This document shows positions 10,401 through 21,500 of a stretch of 64,000 nt of DNA, in pieces (position 1 is the stretch's first letter; the number at the start of each line of letters is the position of its first letter). The position numbers and the translations under genes are program-made. The stretch is taken from contig JAYGXS010000008.1 of assembly GCA_036362985.1 (NCBI GenBank), positions 10,327,272 to 10,391,271 on the forward strand. The letters run 5' to 3'. Source of the stretch: Ligula intestinalis. Its lineage: Eukaryota > Platyhelminthes > Cestoda > Diphyllobothriidea > Diphyllobothriidae. The notes beneath the pieces were generated by a model. The model saw only the letters and a program-made list of their open reading frames with translations, searched no databases and was not told the DNA's origin.

Positions 10401-10960
10401 ACTTTTAAATTTCACAATAAACAGCTACCTTTTCTTAATTGGATCCTCCACGATGTAGCCCAGCCGTCTATTTCGATCTGACTTTTGAAAAATCGCTCCG
10501 CCATGGCGTCTGTCATATCTTCTAGCGTGGATTGGCGCATCAACCATCGGGTGTTATATTTTGTTACCGAGTCAGACAATAGCCCCTGTCACCACAAAGA
10601 TAATGTACGGTTCTGTTGTTGTTTCCTTCTTCCATTTTTGTCCTATGTGCTTTGATCACGGAACATATCTCGCTAGACACATTTGGAACTATAATCTAGA
10701 AATAAATATTTCTTTTAAAAAAATTCTCTGAGTCCTCAAGTGTCAGGTCCATTTTCCTCCTCCCTCACTGCTCGCCTGATCGCGTTCTCTTGCTTTCGCA
10801 ATAATCCCTTACCTATTTCAGATATTATTCCTCCTCCTACGTACTCCCTTTTCTTATTTCTTTATTCCCTTCCCCCACCAATTTCTTCCTACTTTCTTTT
10901 TCACATGCCGTTGTTTATATATGCCGCGTCAGTATTTGTTGGCTTGAGTGGGGCGGTACC
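10400..10960 (+). other. No recognisable feature
   Basis: Pyrimidine-rich sequence leads into the trinucleotide block. The open frame running through here exists only because the ATG repeat has no stop codons. Confidence 0.5.
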
Positions 10961-11129
<169 letters not shown>

Positions 11130-11229
11130 NNNNNNNNNNNNNNNNNNNNNNNNNNNNNNNNNNNNNNNNNNNNNNNNNNNNNNNNNNNNNNNNNNNNNNN
11201 NNNNNNNNNNNNNNNNNNNNNNNNNNNNN
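11130..11229. other. Assembly gap (100 N)
   Basis: Exactly one hundred N, a conventional placeholder rather than a measured size. Confidence 0.98.
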
Positions 11230-11254
11230 AGACAAGATATCAGATATTATTAGG

Positions 11255-11375
11255 GGGTTCTGGCAGCTTTGAATAATTCAATTGACCCAAATGTAAAAAA
11301 TTCGAAGACCCGTTTGGATTCGAACCCACGTCAGCAGTCAACGCTCCACCAATTGAGCTACGAGTTCACACTGAA
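11255..11375 (-). repeat. SINE-1 with a recognisable tRNA-like head
   Basis: On the minus strand the A-box TAGCTCAATTGGTGGAGCG and B-box GGGTTCGAATCC are well preserved (11308-11369), followed by the family tail around TTGACCCAAATG in reverse. No complete acceptor stem is seen, so it is not a working tRNA gene. Confidence 0.65.
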
Positions 11376-12040
11376 AGCCTTGACTGGACTGGAGGTTGTT
11401 CCATACACTACAGGGATCTGTAAGCCCATTTTTTTCGTTTAACTCAGGAATTGAACACTTTCTGTATATTTTATCAGAGGTCAATTTAAAGAATCTACAG
11501 AAATTCACAGTGAAAGCTTCAACACATAACGTTCTATCGTAGGCAACCCAGGCGGTTCGCATTCGGTGGACTCAAGTAAAGAGTGCAGGTTATCCTGTAC
11601 TCGAAAATAACGGTTTCTGAATAAGATTTTAAAAAATTGTCTTAAACCAGTTCAACAAACTATATTTTATCGATGGAAACCCCGCAAATATATCCTGTTC
11701 ATTCGCGAGCAAATACAGCATTGACCTCTCGAGTTGATGAACTTCTTAGAAAGTACATTCTCTGAAACAAAAGATTTGTTTCCTTTTGTTCGCATCAAAC
11801 ACTTCTTATGATTTAAAATCTGGAACATCTTCTTTTGGTTAGTTGGCAAACTCAAAAACTACAAATGGATTAGATTTGACAGTGTGGAGTCGAGCTGACT
11901 TCAATAGATAGATACTTTAACGCCTAAGGCGAGAAGGAGTGTCAATTACTGGCAGGATCTGACCTTTAGATAGCGAATTCTCTGTTGGTTTTGCTACCGT
12001 GCCGGAGCCTCTGGCCGATGAGGCTGCCATGGGCCGGCAC
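11375..12040 (+). other. No recognisable feature
   Basis: AT-rich sequence with scattered short frames. None has splice context or a recognisable domain. Confidence 0.5.
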
Positions 12041-12044
12041 CGAA

Positions 12045-12480
12045 GGAGGTCTGTAGTGGCCTCTGCCGTCCACTGCCCTTCATTCCTTTGCCCGGCGTCA
12101 CTGTTCAAGGCCAGCTGCCTCAAGGTCATCCAGTACCTCAGTCAGCGCTTACAGCCGCGCTGACCTGCAGAGACTTGACCTACTTACACTCGGACACACA
12201 CACACACACGTGCGTCTAGGTTCTCACGGCTGCCGAAGCACCACGCGAACAAGTCCCTTTTTCCCAAACCTCGGCCGCCAGGCCTCACTTAGGACTACGG
12301 CGCTCGAGTGGAATGACGTTTGCTCCGAAGTCAAAACTTTTTCCATCTATTCTTCGTTGCTCTGTGTACACAACAAACTATTCCTTCTATTCTGGCCTCA
12401 ATCGACTCCCTTCCCTATTGAGTAACCATGGTCTGAAGATCGCAGTTGCTGGGTTTGACTCACTTTATCGCCTGCGATAG
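12045..12480 (+). repeat. Family B repeat with an extended 5' part
   Basis: The 5' part (12045-12255) matches 63795-64000 closely, for example GCTGACCTGCAGAGACTTGACC and GTGCGTCTAGGTTCTC. The 3' part carries the family B end CTGAAGATCGCAGTTGCTGG and CGCCTGCGATAGG. A (CA)n stretch lies at about 12195-12209. Confidence 0.6.
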
Positions 12481-12719
12481 GTCCATGAAATTGAAATCGA
12501 AACTAACACCCAATCGCCCTTTGGGAAAGCTGGAATGACGGCTGGGAGATCGACTGTGCGTTTCGGTTTCAGGGCGCAAGTTTTCTGTCAGTACAATTTT
12601 TCTTACTTCTTCAGTCTGCGTCAGAGATTATTTTTTTTACAATACCTGCCGTAGGGGATGAGACTGGAGGAGTGTTGAGCAGCAACAAATCAAAAATTGG
12701 ACAGCCGAAAAAGATCAGA

Positions 12720-13004
12720 ATTTGGATAATAAAATTGAACCAATTGTGAAAAATATGTGGCCTAGGTAGGATTGGAACCCACATCAGCAGGGAAGGCATA
12801 AATGCAGCCAAGGCTCTATCATTTGGGCTATGAGGGCACACAGAGAGTCGTGAAGTTAATCACCCTTGGGTCGATTTACCCACCCAACCTACTGTACGTA
12901 TAGAATCCACCGACACGGATACAGTAGGCTGACTGCCCAGGCAGGATTTCCTACGCAATCAGCTAGAATCCACCAGAATGGCTATTGGGCATACTTTATT
13001 ATTA
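12720..13004 (-). repeat. SINE-1 copy with a degenerate tRNA-like head
   Basis: Family landmarks GAACCAATTGTGAAAAATAT, GGATTGGAACCCACAT (B-box reversed), GGGCTATGAGGGCAC, CCTTGGGTCGATTTACCC, CAGTAGGCTGACTGCCCAGG and AATCCACCAGAATGGC occur in order. The unit ends at a TTTATTATT block and is followed at once by the next copy. Confidence 0.7.
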
Positions 13005-13260
13005 CTTTGTTTTTAAATTGACCCAGTTGTGAAGAAATTCGCGGCATTCGGCGGGATTTAGTCCGCATTGTAGAGAAGGCCTTTACGCGAAACCAATGCT
13101 CTCCCAGTTGAGCTACAAATGCCACGCTTCGCACCGTGGGTTTAATCAAACCTGGGTCGATTTTAGCCGCCCAACTTTACCGCTCGTATGGAATTCACCA
13201 ATACGAAACAGCAAGCTGACTGCCCAAGCAGGATTTCCTAAGCAATCATCTACAATCCAC
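13005..13260 (-). repeat. SINE-1 copy with a tRNA-like head
   Basis: The tRNA-like head at 13043-13123 has complementary ends (GGCATT and AATGCC), an A-box TAGCTCAACTGGGAGAGC and a decayed B-box. Upstream of the head is the usual 150-bp family sequence containing GTCGATTTTAGCCGCCC and CAAGCTGACTGCCC. Confidence 0.75.
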
Positions 13261-13261
13261 C

Positions 13262-13500
13262 AGCATGACTACTAGGCTTACTTTATTATTTAGGAGGTTT
13301 GGCAGATTTGCTTAATTTTAGTTGACCGTCATTTAACTTACGGTGTGAAGCGTGGCATTTTTAGCTCAATTGGGAGAGCATTGACTTCGCGTAAGGGCCT
13401 TCTCTAATATGCGGGTTCACATCCCGCCGAATGCCGCGAGTTTTTACACAATTGGGTCAATTTAAATTCAGCAAATCTGCTAAACCCCCAAATACTACGT
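13262..13500 (+). repeat. SINE-1 forward copy facing the reverse copies
   Basis: It starts with a truncated reverse tail (13262-13318, GGTTTGGCAGATTTGC), then a forward tRNA-like head at 13354-13435. The head shows a seven-pair acceptor-like stem (GGCATTT / GAATGCC), GCTC/GAGC D-arm and a T-arm GCGGG TTCACAT CCCGC. The anticodon arm is not canonical. The tail ACAATTGGGTCAATTT and AGCAAATCTGCTAAACC closes the unit. Confidence 0.75.
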
Positions 13501-13935
13501 TGTACTAAAGCCTTCCCTGTTGATAAAGGCTCACATATCACCGAGGCTAAGATTTTTTCACAATTAAGTCAATTGAATAACACCCATTTCAAAATCTGTT
13601 AGGTAGCTGACCCTGATGGAGCCATTGCTCTCTTGGATCGGATCTGAACCATTGTCTGGGCTAGACGGACTGAGATTGTTTGAGGATAGTCATCTAGAGT
13701 CATCACAAGGTGGTAGCAGTCGCAGTGACACTGGAACAAAGCCAATGGGTTGACATCGAGTAGTAAACTTACGCCCACCGAACTCAGTTGCTTTTCGATC
13801 ACATTGTGCATCAATGTCCGCCCTTGACTTAAATTCAAGTCACACCTAAGGCACCATTGTCTCCGGGGCAATTACAGCCCTCGTTGAGCCCTAAAAACTC
13901 ACTGCTGACTGATGAAGTGGATCCGAAAAAGCAAA
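13500..13935 (+). other. Short SINE-1 tail, then no recognisable feature
   Basis: TCACCGAGGCTAAGATTTTTTC and CAATTAAGTCAATTG at 13540-13575 resemble a diverged SINE-1 tail. The rest shows nothing recognisable. Confidence 0.4.
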
Positions 13936-13939
13936 GGGA

Positions 13940-14060
13940 GACCGGAATGTCCATTTCTGGCTTATCAGCCGTCATCAGCTAGTCATACCCAATCTCGAAG
14001 GTTGGCACCCCCGAAATTTGAACCCGGGATCTTTGGTCATTGCTGACTACTCACTTCTGA
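13940..14060 (-). repeat. Second SINE-like family (SINE-2), reverse copy
   Basis: The family body reads, in reverse, TTCTGGCTTATCAGCCGTCAT and AGCTAGTCATACCCAA, and the head has TTTGAACCCGGGATCTTTGG. Forward copies with the body TATGACTGGCTGACGACGG and ATAAGCCAGAAAT occur at 48750-48900 and 49660-49790. Confidence 0.65.
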
Positions 14061-14089
14061 CTGTCCCGACAGACCCCCAGCTGTTAAGA

Positions 14090-14480
14090 CCGTCAGACTC
14101 GGTCCCCAATAAACTAAAGAATTAGGGCGCCAGTCGAGACGGCGCATTGTGTTCTGCGCAGAATGAAATTAGAACGCGCCGGCAGCCGGACAGAACACAT
14201 GTCCGGCGCCAGGAGCGTCCTGAGAGGCCGGTAGGCGCCAGTGCGTATTGCGTGAAGGTGTGCCCGACTCGATCTCGTGTGCTGAAAGCAGTGACCTGAG
14301 TAACCGCGGGGAATGTGTCACAGCGGGCAGAACGAACTGACTGTCCTTGGAGTTGATTGGCTGATTCGAAGGACTGTGATTGGCCGAGAATCGGACTGCC
14401 CTCAGTACACGCGAACTTTGCAGCGTTGCAACAGACGCCCACAGTAAGGCCTCTGAGCCCGCGATCAACTCAGCAGTTTA
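14090..14480 (-). repeat. Family B repeat
   Basis: Landmarks include CATTGTGTTCTGCGCAGAAT and GCCGGCAGCCGGACAGAAC, in the same reverse orientation as 9995-10400. The overlapping open frames here are not conserved in other copies. Confidence 0.55.
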
Positions 14481-15099
14481 GACTTTGCGTAACTCCACCT
14501 TTGGTCTAGAATTTTAGACCAAAACAACGCATCGCGTCAGTCAGCGCACTTTGCCCTCGACAGTTTTCCCCAGAGGTAAATTCCTAACCGCCTAGATCCA
14601 CAAATCTGTCCCACGGCGCAATTTATGCTCCACAGGGGGGCACATTATAATTGGGCTATGCAGCTAAGTCCAGCCCATCAAATTCCGTTCACCATTCGTC
14701 CACTTTAAATAAATTAAGAGCTTCCGAGTTTTCCAAGCCGCTGGAAACTGCAGTTGCCTTTTTAGTCATCCTGAGGCGCACGGGTTTACAGGTAGGCGAT
14801 AATCACACCGACGGATTGGCAGTGCCACTGCAGATGGACGTTTCGCTCTGACCTCATTTCCCTTCCCCCACAGTTAGCCGCAGCGTCCCGGCAGGCGTCT
14901 CGACTAGCAGGTGAAATCCAATGCGAATTAGTCCAGATCTGAAGTGTTGCGCGTTCCCTCAGCAGGGAGTAACAAACACACAAATAACGGGACTTCTTGG
15001 CTGAGCACTTAAGCAAGCTTACTAACACTGTTCTGCTACTAGGCCATGATTAGTTTTGGAAAGGAGAGCGAGTTAGATACTACACTGTCTCTGGGGCAG

Positions 15100-15430
15100 T
15101 GTCAGTCCATGTCGGGCCCTAAAGACTAACGGCACCCCAACTGAAAGTCATTCAAGTCCGTACAGCACAATGTTGACCAACTTGTCACGGCGGCTTAAGT
15201 CACTAGAAATTTCAAGCTCGGTTCCGAATAGAAATAAAGGCAGGGCACCAATTGAACTGGTATTATATTCTGTACAGAAGGGAGTGGAAACCAAGTTGGC
15301 AGCTGGATAAGGGCACATGTCCAGCGCCGGGAAGGCGTTGTCACAGTAGCGATTTCGGAGTGGATCTTGAAGCGGTTTGGCCGAGAACCAAACTGCCCTG
15401 TTAGGAGCACAGCATTGTAATGGCGCCACT
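15100..15430 (-). repeat. Family B repeat
   Basis: ATTATATTCTGTACAGAAGG and GATAAGGGCACATGTCCAGCG match the copy at 14090-14480 in order and orientation. Confidence 0.55.
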
Positions 15431-17070
15431 ACAAGCTCTTTGTTACACCTGAAGGGCGATTAGACTACAACAGCATTTTCCATTACCAAAATTTGCCCTT
15501 ATTACGAATAGGCTGGGTAAAACAGAGGCATTGTAGACCTCTGCTGCTTACATTTAACCCGGTACCCCCCGTCAGCCTGGAGCCCTAGTAGTCGAGAGCA
15601 AATAAGCCAGCGACAAGCCTTCCAGCGTCTAGTGTTTTTTTTTCTTTCGAGAAAACCTTCTTCAAAGCTGACCTCTATTTGGGAATTTACAAGCCCCCAC
15701 ACTTCCGTAGCTAGCGCTCCCTTCTGTCTGCTTGTTTAATATACGCCCACGTGATAAGACGGCTATCGCGTGCCGTGCATGAGCCCTGTAAAATTTGTTT
15801 GTGGGTGGGGGATATTAGGGTGCGATGAGTACTCACTCCCTCTGCCACCCCCCCACACCCCCGCCAAGTGTGCGCGCGGAGGAGGTGTGCGTGGCACGGC
15901 GTTTCCTGCACACGCCTACGGCTGTTGCGTCATCTCCGGTCTCACCGTTGATCACGCCACCACCCAGCGGGATCACGCTATTTTCACAGGTGGGCGGCCC
16001 ACCACGTGATTCAAGCCTGAGAGTACGCACGCCACCACACAGGTGGGCCGACCGACATGAAGTGACAGAGTATGGGTGAGACAAAAAGCCGTCCCGGGAA
16101 CCAATTTGGCTTCGGTGATAATGCCAAGGGGGGACGCGAGTCTGACAAGTTTTGCCTGACGACTTTGCCAAATAATTAAGACTGTCATCTGGATTACGCG
16201 TAACAGATGTGAGGGTTGAAGTCCGAAAGGCGACGATCACTCAGCCAGGAGGTTTGAGTACTGTGAACCTGAGCACGACGGGGCTGGTCGTTGCGTATGA
16301 AACCGGATCAGCATGCAACCCCTCTTCCCCTGTCGCCGAGACTCACCGAAAGACGGTAAATTTGTAGTGGCCGTGTGCGTTGTGTTGACTGAGACGCGTC
16401 GAAGCCACTCGCGGGGCTCACACTAGTGCAGGGGGTGTCGTACTATCGTCCCCCGAGCAATCATCGTGTCTGCCAGCGCCGCTATAAACTCGATGCACAG
16501 ATGAACAGCGGACCAGCCTGATTCGTCCACATCCACGACTACAACGTGGTTGGATGTCTGTCAGCATCCTGTCTCCCATTTTCATCGTTTCGTTGCCTGT
16601 CGCGAGTTTACTCCCGGATCTACACGCCACCTGTTTGACATCCAAACACACATAAGATGCCCATCGTGACTACTTCGTGCCCGACAGCTAAACACATGAT
16701 ATTCAATGATTGCAGTAAGAAGTACGCGCGACAAATTCAAGGAATCTCGGTGATGTGAGAGCCACTTATGTCGCTAGGGATTGTGCTCCGAAGCTAAATG
16801 GTCCAGAAACCATTGTCTGAGCATCTGGGTCCCCTGTATAGATATAGTCTAAACTTGATTTAGGCGCCACACTGCCGACGTTATTGCCTTCTGACCGTAC
16901 GAGTATAAAAGCCAAGCCACTGAAATTCGTCAAAAATCCATTCTTAGTGCAAAAATCTCCCCCAGCTAAGATCCATCTTCGGTTAGGAAATGGATGTAGA
17001 TAGTTGAACTAAAACCTATCGGCAGACGGACGGATTGCACAATACTCACATTCTGACGACAGTCAGTAAT
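15430..17070 (+). other. No gene recognised; GC-rich stretch
   Basis: 15790-16070 is GC-rich with CCCCC and GTGCGCGCGG blocks and has overlapping open frames on both strands. This is expected from base composition and no domain is recognisable. The remainder is unremarkable. Confidence 0.4.
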
Positions 17071-17488
17071 CTATACAGGGTGTCCACGAAGTCTGGGTAC
17101 ATAGGGGACAAATACATACCTAAAGAACAAAACAATTTTATTTTGTTATAATGTTAAGAACAGCGTGTATTGAGACACAAAGCACGTGAGAGCGAGTGAG
17201 CAAGTCAGAATGCAAGAGTGCAAGTCAGTCACAGAAAAAGGCTCCAGGTTATTTATTCAGTGTGCATAGCGAGGAGGCGTCAGTATCCACACTCCAATCA
17301 AATAGGATGGAAAATCGATAATTATTGACGCGTTGTCAAGCCACGGCGTGGGACTTTGCGCTGCAGCTGCGCTGAGAGCCTAAGCGTTGTTGACTTATCA
17401 TGGGACTCTGCCGTCCCAACAAAAAAAGACATAAATAAATCAAATAGTAAAATTCCTATGTACCCAGACTTTGTGACCACCTGTATAG
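17071..17488. mobile_element. MITE with about 35-bp terminal inverted repeats and TA ends
   Basis: Left end TACAGGGTGTCCACGAAGTC and right end (complement) TACAGGTGGTCACAAAGTCT, continuing as TGGGTACATAGG at both ends. The unit is 418 bp with TA at both borders and no coding frame. The CAGGGTGTCC-type terminus and TA target fit a non-autonomous Tc1/mariner element. Confidence 0.8.
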
Positions 17489-17489
17489 A

Positions 17490-18514
17490 CATAGATCAAG
17501 CAATTTATCGTAAGCTTGCCCTGGGCACTGACTGAAATCCCGGCCCAAATCCCCGCTTGGACAGAACCTACGGTGTGTGCGTGACCTGAACAATTTACTC
17601 CGACTTCATATCAATCTCTAAAACTCAAAAGGTCTACCATAAGGAACTAGAGTACATACCCAGAGGTCGCATGGCAGACCCGTTGCGGATGATCAGAACC
17701 CCCTCGCGGTTGTTATTCAGCACGATACAGGTTTTCCTGGACCCTGAGCCAGTATGGCAAACCAATCAGTATAAACTGCCGGCCCACCCGCATGGTCGGC
17801 CGTTCCTGCACCGGTTTGTCAATGAACGCTCTTGAAGCGGCCGCGAGAGAGATCCCCTTTACAGCGCGTGTATCAAAGCACAGAAGCCAGATCAAACGCA
17901 AACTATTCATGCGCCGGTCTTTCAGAAACAACTCAGCAAAAAACCGCACGAAAACTTGTGTGAGGACTGAAGGCGGGGGGCGGAACGGGGTCAAGTCTAA
18001 AGTCGGAGAAGCAGTAGCAAGGCAACAAAATACGTTTAAACTTCTCTAAAGTCAAATTAGAGGCGTTTTTTCATGTGCACTCACACACAAGAGATAAATT
18101 CATGTAGGAGCTCCACGCATGAGCAAAACACATGAACGAAGAAGAAAATCTACAGAAGTGGAGGAAAGAGAGACAGGCAGACAGACAGACCGTGTGATCT
18201 CACTCTTGTTTGAAGGAAACATAGACAAAACGGCACAAGAACTGCGACAAAGTGTTCAGGTCTCGGTTTGAACTGATGATGAGGAGGAGAGAACTAGTAA
18301 CACTCCGCGGGAAAGGGCTTTGGTAATGACTTTTATGGCGGTTTTGGTGAAGAAATAAATCTGTCTTATTATCCACACATGCACTCCACTTCACGGTACA
18401 GGGTACATCATCAATAGAAGTGCCTACATATGGTGATGAAGGGGGCCGGGGGTAGGGAAAGAGGTGGGGAAGGGATCGAAATGCAAGGTGTGGAGAAGAG
18501 AGCGGAAAAAGACA
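17490..18514 (-). other. Probable 3' flank of the GRAM-domain gene
   Basis: Downstream of the stop codon at 18515 (minus strand). No second gene is recognised, and no convincing polyadenylation signal could be fixed by eye. Open frames at 17713-17994 and 17792-18049 overlap on opposite strands and carry no domain. Confidence 0.35.
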
Positions 18515-21500
18515 TCAAGCGCGACCTTCTTGGGCTCCAAGGGCGGATCCAGCCGCAGACATAGATTTTATGCTCTTGGTAAGCTGCTCCATCCGATCCG
18601 AGAGTTCTGAGAGCCGCGCTAACGTGGACGCAACTTCTTTGAATTCCGGGCCACACATAGCCGTGGCGGATGTGCTTAAATGATTGCCTGACCGACGAGC
18701 CGTAGAAGACAGCAGCAGAGAGGCGTCCATTGGGAAAGTCTCGATTCGGTAGTAGAGGTAGGCCATTGAGATTGCGAGAAATGTCAGCCTGTAAGTGTGA
18801 GGATGGTGGAAAATGGAAGTCAGATAAGGAAGAAACAGTGGTGCTGGTGGTGGTGGTAGAAGTAGTCCGAAAAATTAGTTCAAAATAAATAACACGCTGA
18901 CACGCAATGACTGCTGCGAATCTTTATATGTCGATAAAAACTATGTTTTACATCATTCCAGGCCATGCCACTAAACAAAGTCCCTATAAGTCTATTCTTA
19001 TACTTAGCGACCAGGCAAGGTACTAAAATCGCCTGGTTTATCTAACCACATCCGACCGCCTCAATTTACTGTCAATATGGTCGACTCTTTTAGGTATAGT
19101 GATCGCTGACAGCTCGCTGGTAACGAACGCTAACAACAATTATGAATGAATGGAAAAGTTTGCGTTCCGGTGCTCGACTGTTTTACGATGGCTTCCACAG
19201 AGTATTTTCTTCCGTCTTACTTCTCCAAGGCCTTCTCAGACTTACAGATAACGCTGTTTTTACACGGCATGCCTAAGGTCTCATTAAAAAGTAGAGGCTG
19301 TAGACAACTGACTGCAAAATTTCCGAGTTCTACATGTTAACTAAATTATTTATACTTGGAAACCTTGCTTTTGCGTAGTATTTTTTGCGAGTTAGGTAAA
19401 TATTTCCAGAGCTTATTACTGACAGGCTCAAATGAGTAACTATATAAAGGACTCAATGATACTAGCTCCAGATGAAAACTTTTGCTAGTTTGCGCAACAA
19501 CAGTGATGAAACAGTTGCTGCAAGAGGAAATAACTAAAAAGAAGGAAAACATATCGGCGCCACATGCATCAGGCGACAGCTAAGCTAGTCAATCGGTGGC
19601 TGTCGGGACCTATGAAGTGTCATTTCAATATAGCAAACTGAGGTGAACCAGGATAAACAACGATAGATCTTAAAACCCCAGATTCAACAGGACCGGCTGT
19701 CATTTAAGTGGCCTTTGCAGAGGACTGGTTGATAGGAAGATTTTAAAAAAACTATGCAAACGTAAGGCTTTCTTACACCACATAGGCGATGAAGATAGTA
19801 AAAGACCGCGAAGAAACGACACCTCGAGGAGACAGTCGGAACGAGGTGCTCATGCTCCCAATAACGATACGACTGAGTAGATATAGGGGCAGGCAGGAGA
19901 CCTGATAAGCAACGTCTGAGAGGACCGTGAGGCCCAAGGCACAGGTCTTTTCGATAGTGGAGAGTGTAGAAGGTGGTGGAGGAGGAGGAGGCAGCGGTCG
20001 CTGAGATTGCCTTAGCTTTTCGTCTTGCAATGACGCTAGAGACAAAAAATCAAAACGCAGCACAGAATTAGTCGAGGAGTAGGAAAGTATAAACGTTTGG
20101 GTGGCGCTCCTGGGCTAGATATTACTCTATAGATGAGACTATGAGGCGGCATGTTAACTTACCATGACTGTCAAGCGAAGATTGGAGGGAGGATGAGGAG
20201 GAGACAGACTCAACAGCGTCGCTGCTGGGAGATGAAGAAGCAATTGGAGGGGATTGTAGCTGCGTGGAGTGCATTGGCTGCCGAGACTGCATGGAAACCG
20301 AGAGATCCGGGGCAGATACTTGGGAGCACTGCGAATCGAACGATCCAAGAGCCTGATCCGAATCGCCATCGTCAGGCGAGGCTACGGAAAAGCTCTGTTG
20401 ACTGGTCGTAGAAGAGCTAGCCAACGTTGACTTGGAGTAGGTAGAGGTCAATGATTGCTGTAAATTGGTACCAATTACAAAGAACACGATGAACCGATCG
20501 GCAAGCATTTTGTTGTGCTTATACGTATTATGGCTTTCAACGATGATTGTCGAATCCAGTTCAAACATATACTTCAGACAAGTCTACTCTGTTAAATAGA
20601 TCACGCACTTCAGAGGCAACAGAAGTGACGAATATGGCAAAGTTGCAGGCAAATTTCGTTAATAAACAGCATAATGAGCGGAGTAGGACGTTTGTATAAT
20701 TAAGTTAACAAGCGCACTGACAAACAGACACAGTGCATACCACGCACACTGACGGCATTCACGTCCCGCACCAAACGGAATGTCAGGCTTGTTCCGGCTG
20801 CTATAATATATGTATTAACAGCCGCGATGGACTCCGCGAGCTGCCTTTAAAAAACAATGGGGAAAGACGGGTGCCCTAGAAAATTTAAAATGCATAGCCA
20901 CTACTCATGTACTACGGTGGACATACGGAAAGTAACTTAATCCTTTGTCCATTATTCGCTTTCAATATAATTATGGAGGTAAGCGTTTTGGTCCATAGAA
21001 AATTGCATCAAACTGCAAGCGTACCACATCGGAATAAAGCTTTCCTCAAAAGGCCGAGTTAGTATCCCAATGACCGGAGGCTGCACCAACATCTCCACTT
21101 AGACACGGCATTTCGGGTGGAATAACATGAGCATCAAAAGAAAGACTGTCATGGCCATGTCTAACTTATTAGCCCGCTTCAGTCAGCCATAACCGACCCC
21201 AGGGTATTATAACCTCTTGAGGCTTGAAACCATGGCCTGTTGGGAAGGAGTCCAAGTCCAACGCCTTAACCATTAAGCCACAGGCCCGTTTTCCTGTTAG
21301 TTGACATAGATCAACTGATTTTACTATGAAATAAATTCGACCCACTGCGTCCTGGCTAATATTAGTGGCAGAATGGCTAGGGCGTTGAACTTTTAATCAG
21401 CAGATAGCACTTTGAGTCGGGTTATAAAGACGTGGGATGAGGTATGGCCGGCTGATGAGGGCGTAAAAGCCAGAAATTACCAGCCCAGTCTCCTTAGTCT

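Noticed and set aside
13354..13435. Possible functional tRNA gene
   Set aside because: Acceptor-like and T-arm pairing are good, but the anticodon arm is not canonical and the same structure recurs in dispersed copies with shared flanks, so it is a SINE head.
13905..13935. CTGATGA...GAAA resembling a hammerhead core
   Set aside because: The sequence between (AGTGGATCC) cannot form stem II and the flanks do not pair.
14122..14468. Two overlapping open frames of about 100 residues
   Set aside because: They lie inside a family B copy and are not conserved in the other copies.
15790..16250. Four overlapping frames on both strands
   Set aside because: GC-rich composition lowers stop frequency; there is no domain or splice support.
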